NCBI RefSeq assembly: GCF_003594875.1
Contig: NZ_QZEY01000003.1
Coordinates: forward strand, 248,001-312,000
From: Bailinhaonella thermotolerans
GTDB lineage: Bacteria > Actinomycetota > Actinomycetes > Streptosporangiales > Streptosporangiaceae
Direction: 5' to 3'
DNA length: 64,000 nucleotides
Shown here piece after piece: positions 61,445 to 64,000 of this stretch (the stretch's first letter is position 1; every line of letters starts with the position of its first letter). The notes under the pieces were generated by a model that worked only from the letters and a program-made list of their open reading frames with translations, was not told the origin of the DNA and searched no databases. Made by a program: the position numbers and the translations under genes.

Positions 61445-62596
61445 TCAGATGATCAGCATGGAGTCGCCGAACTCGTTGAACAGGTAGCCATTGGGGATCA
61501 CTTCCTCGCGGTAGAGGTCGAGCAGGGGCTGACGTCCGGTGAACGCGGCGGTGAGGCGCAGCTCCGAGCTGCGGGGCAGATGGAAGTTGGTGAGGAAGGA
61601 GTCGCAGGACCGCGGGCGGTGGCCGGGGCCGATGATGAGGTTGGTCCAGCCGGAGCCGGGCCAGACCCGCCCGCCGCGCTCGTCGGTGACCGTCTCCAGC
61701 GCGCGCAGCGCGGACGTGCCGCAGACGACCACGCGCCCGCCCGCGCGCCGGCGTTCGTTGATCTCGTCGGCGGCGCGGGTCGAGACCTCGTAGCGCTCGG
61801 GGCGCGGGAACGGCAGGCTCGGGGCGGCCGCGCCCGGGGTCAGCTCGATGTCGGCGTCCTCGGGCCAGTCCACCTCGTCGCCCAGCCAGTCCCGCAGGTA
61901 GCCGTGCTGCCAGCGGGCGGCGATGAAGTGGGTGACCTCCACGACGGCGACGCCCCGGTTCCGCAGCTCGTCCAGCATCGCGGAGGTGAAGTGCCGGCCC
62001 GCCGAGGGGAACAGCGTCGCCCCCGGCCTGGTGGCGAAGACCGTCTGGTAGTGGCCCGGATCGATCGGGCGCTCGACCAGGTAGTCGGGGTAGGCGATCT
62101 CCCCGATCTCGTCGAGGACGTCCGTGCCGCCGGGGTCGAGGCGGATGCGCCAGACGCCCGCCCCGTCCTCGCCGAGCAGGGTGCCGGTGACGGCGCCGTC
62201 CGCGCCGAAGCGCAGGACCTTCCCCGGTGCCCCGGCGGACGCGGGCAGGACCAGGCAGTGCCAGGTCCCGTCGTCCATCGGGGAGAAGAGGTTCACCACG
62301 ACGGGCCCGCCCCGCCCGTCCTCGCCGCGCAGGAGGGACGGCACCACCCGCGCGTTGTTGAGCACGAGCGCGTCGCCGGGCGAGAGGTACGACCCAAGGT
62401 CGCGGAACCGGCGATGCTCCACGAGCCCGGAGCGGCGGTCCAGCACCAGCAGTTTCGCGTCGTCGCGTCCCGTGCCCCGCACCTCGGGCGGGCGCTGGGC
62501 GACGAGGGAGGGGGAGAAGTCGAAGTCGTACTGGTTCACCGGGGCGGGCGGGCTGAGCGGGCCCGGGGAACCGGTGGCGCCGGCGGAAAGGGTCAC
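61445..62596 (-). CDS. QueA-like SAM-dependent ribosyltransferase-isomerase paralogue in a biosynthetic operon
   Basis: 383 residues from GTG 62596 (GGAGG seven bases upstream). QueA landmarks are present in order: YDFDFSPSLVAQRPPE, YLSPGDALVLNNARVVPS, GATLFPSAGRHFT (about 191), GTSALRALETV (about 292), FLTNFHLPRSSELRLTAAF (about 333) and the C-terminal NEFGDSMLII. QueA normally transfers and rearranges the ribosyl of S-adenosylmethionine onto preQ1-tRNA to make epoxyqueuosine. Here it is the first gene of an operon with an ACP, kinase, exporter and condensation protein, so a different acceptor, possibly carrier-bound or small-molecule, is inferred. A housekeeping role is not excluded. Confidence 0.87.
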   Translation of the reverse strand: MTLSAGATGSPGPLSPPAPVNQYDFDFSPSLVAQRPPEVRGTGRDDAKLLVLDRRSGLVEHRRFRDLGSYLSPGDALVLNNARVVPSLLRGEDGRGGPVVVNLFSPMDDGTWHCLVLPASAGAPGKVLRFGADGAVTGTLLGEDGAGVWRIRLDPGGTDVLDEIGEIAYPDYLVERPIDPGHYQTVFATRPGATLFPSAGRHFTSAMLDELRNRGVAVVEVTHFIAARWQHGYLRDWLGDEVDWPEDADIELTPGAAAPSLPFPRPERYEVSTRAADEINERRRAGGRVVVCGTSALRALETVTDERGGRVWPGSGWTNLIIGPGHRPRSCDSFLTNFHLPRSSELRLTAAFTGRQPLLDLYREEVIPNGYLFNEFGDSMLII

Positions 62597-62650
62597 AGGG
62601 CGGCCTCCACGGCGGGTGGCTGGGTGGGCGGTGCCATGCGAACACTGAAC

Positions 62651-62719
62651 CGCTTTAGCTGTCAACCCTCGATATTGCTGAAATCCAGGTCTTGACAGGC
62701 TAAAGCGCTCCAGTATCAG
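62651..62719. promoter_or_regulatory. Mirror-image divergent promoter of the second cluster
   Basis: Two arms face each other: on the plus strand TTGACAGGCTAAAGCG (62692-62707) and on the minus strand TTGACAGCTAAAGCG (62665-62651). Each arm is a perfect -35 (TTGACA) joined to the same downstream word. The plus side has TATCAG at 62714-62719 (16-bp spacer) and would start transcription at or just before the ATG at 62730. A shared regulator binding both words is likely. Confidence 0.7.
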
Positions 62720-62729
62720 ATGACCCGCG

Positions 62730-64000
62730 ATGGACAGTCTCCCGCCGGAAGGCACTCTCCCGTCCCCGCTTCACCCGCCCCCCGCGTCCGGGCTCATCCA
62801 CGAACTGCTGGACACCGCCGCGGCCGCCGTCCCCGACCGCACGGCCGTACGGGATCCTCAGGGCTCATGGACCTACCGGCGGCTCGCGCGGCGCAGCCTG
62901 TCCTTCGCCGGCTGGCTGCGCCGCCGCGGGGTCCTGCCCGGCGACCGCGTGCTCCTGCGCCTGCCCTCCGAACGGCCTACGGTCGCCATGGCGCACGGCG
63001 TCTCCCGGGCGGGGGCCGTCCTGGTGCCCGTCAACCCCCGCATGCGGCCGTACCATCTGCGCTCGGTCCTGCGCAGTGCCGAACCCCGGATCGTGATCAC
63101 TGACGCGGAGGGCCGGGAACGGCTGCGCGGCCTCACCGCCGTCCCGGTGCTCGACGTGGCCGAGGTCTGGCCCGAGGCGGAGGCCGAGCCCGCGGACGCC
63201 CTCCCGGCCGCCGCCGGCGCCGCGGATCCCGCCGTCCTCATCTACACCTCGGGCAGCACCGCGGAGCCCAAGGGCGTCATCTGCCCGCACGCCCAGATGA
63301 CCTTCGCGACGAGGGCGCTGACCTCGGTCCTCGGGTACCGCCCCGCCGATGTCGTCTTCTGCCGATTCCCGCTGTCCTGGGACTACGGGCTCTACAAGAC
63401 GCTGATGGCGTGCGCCGCCCGCTGCGAGATCGTCCTGTCCGAGGGCGAGTCCGACCTCACCCTGCTCGCCCGGCTGCGGGAGAGCCGGGCCACGGTCGTG
63501 CCCATCGTGCCGTCGATGGCGGCGATGATCCTGCGGCTCTCCGAGCGCGACCGCGATCCGATCCCCTCGGTCAGGCTCCTCACCAACACCGGCGACGTGC
63601 TGCCGCGGGCGGCCATCGACGGACTGCGCGAGCGGTTCCCGGGGGCGCGCGTGGTGCGGCAGTACGGCCAGACCGAGGCCAAGCGCATCACCGTCATGCC
63701 GCCGGGACAGGACCGGGAACGCCCGGACTCGGTCGGCCTGCCACTCCCGGGGACCCGCGTCATGATCCTGGACGAGCGCGGCGCGGCCGTGCCCCCGGGG
63801 CAGGTCGGGGAGATCGTCGTGGCGGGCCCGCACGTGATGGCCGGCTACTGGCGCGCGCCCGAGGAGACCGCCCGCGCCTTCCGCCGTGAGGCGGGAGAGG
63901 CGCGAAAGCCGGGGGAGGCGAGAGATCCGGGGGAGGCGGGAGGACCGGGAGAGGCGGGGGAGGCGGGGGAGACGCGGTTGCACACCGGCGACTACGGGCG
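62730..64000 (+). CDS. AMP-dependent acyl ligase, partial (runs off window)
   Basis: 423 codons visible, open at the right edge. ANL-superfamily motifs: YTSGSTAEPKG (A3, about 172), RQYGQTEAKR (A5), GEIVVAGPHVMAGYW (A6) and TGDYG (A7) at the very end. Between A6 and A7 lies an unusual Gly/Glu/Ala repeat (about 63880-63969), an in-frame minisatellite of GEAG-type units. Expected to adenylate a carboxylic acid and load it on the neighbouring ACP. The ATG at 62730 has no ribosome site; with TATCAG ten bases upstream the message is probably leaderless. Confidence 0.88.
   Translation, partial: MDSLPPEGTLPSPLHPPPASGLIHELLDTAAAAVPDRTAVRDPQGSWTYRRLARRSLSFAGWLRRRGVLPGDRVLLRLPSERPTVAMAHGVSRAGAVLVPVNPRMRPYHLRSVLRSAEPRIVITDAEGRERLRGLTAVPVLDVAEVWPEAEAEPADALPAAAGAADPAVLIYTSGSTAEPKGVICPHAQMTFATRALTSVLGYRPADVVFCRFPLSWDYGLYKTLMACAARCEIVLSEGESDLTLLARLRESRATVVPIVPSMAAMILRLSERDRDPIPSVRLLTNTGDVLPRAAIDGLRERFPGARVVRQYGQTEAKRITVMPPGQDRERPDSVGLPLPGTRVMILDERGAAVPPGQVGEIVVAGPHVMAGYWRAPEETARAFRREAGEARKPGEARDPGEAGGPGEAGEAGETRLHTGDYG

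Noticed and set aside
61445-62596. Plain housekeeping queA
   Set aside because: Not fully excluded, but it is operonic with an ACP and exporter, shares a mirror promoter with an AMP ligase, and no tgt or other queuosine gene is in the window.
62720-63103. ATG 62720 as the start of the acyl ligase
   Set aside because: It opens a different frame that encodes Arg/Pro-rich shadow sequence; the ANL motifs are in the frame of ATG 62730.

Overview
This window is high-GC actinobacterial DNA with GTG/TTG starts, strong third-position GC bias and many leaderless-looking promoters. A SepX/GlpR-type cell-division membrane protein lies beside a gephyrin-like MoeA, a galU-glp-moaC-mogA-rimJ-sepX block is present, and there are large secondary-metabolite genes. 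Together these point to a mycelial actinomycete, most likely Streptosporangiaceae (Nonomuraea/Streptosporangium-like). That placement is inference; no rRNA is present.

Layout. 1-3.3 kb: a 5'-truncated view of a secreted esterase, a divergent SDR/MerR pair and an MHYT-domain membrane protein. 3.4-16.7 kb: a compact biosynthetic operon of an MFS exporter and a 3,932-residue hybrid synthetase with the order acyl-AMP ligase, ACP, KS, AT, ACP, luciferase-like monooxygenase, C, A, PCP, C. 16.9-31 kb: accessory genes (hypothetical protein, multicopper oxidase with a membrane partner and LysR regulator, an ECF41-type sigma factor with an FAD oxidoreductase, an NTF2-like protein, a glycosyltransferase fusion followed by an ECF sigma/membrane-protein pair, a uridine-kinase-like protein and a secreted protein). 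31-40 kb: conserved core (tRNA-Ala, sepX, rimJ-like, mogA, moaC, glp/moeA, galU, 5-FTHF cyclo-ligase, K+/H+ antiporter). 40-47 kb: exporter, a tiny peptide gene, epimerase, TPR protein, SDR and metallothionein-like protein. 47-57 kb: cell-envelope/core genes (protein mannosyltransferase, rsmI, two membrane proteins, GT2, metG, tatD).

57.2-64 kb: a second, unusual biosynthetic cluster begins directly after tatD. Five tightly packed minus-strand genes encode a QueA-like SAM-dependent enzyme, a free-standing ACP, a fructosamine-kinase-family protein, an MFS exporter and a condensation-domain protein with an altered active site and a degenerate carrier tail. A divergent AMP-ligase shares a mirror-image promoter with them and runs off the window. 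A QueA paralogue inside a carrier-protein pathway is the most promising candidate for undescribed chemistry.

A second window-wide oddity is that many genes end in short tandem repeats whose unit includes the gene's own stop codon (10-35 bp units at 1.2, 16.7, 29.4, 34.7, 38.0, 45.7 and 47.0 kb). In-frame minisatellites also occur inside coding regions. No CRISPR array, insertion sequence or rRNA was found.
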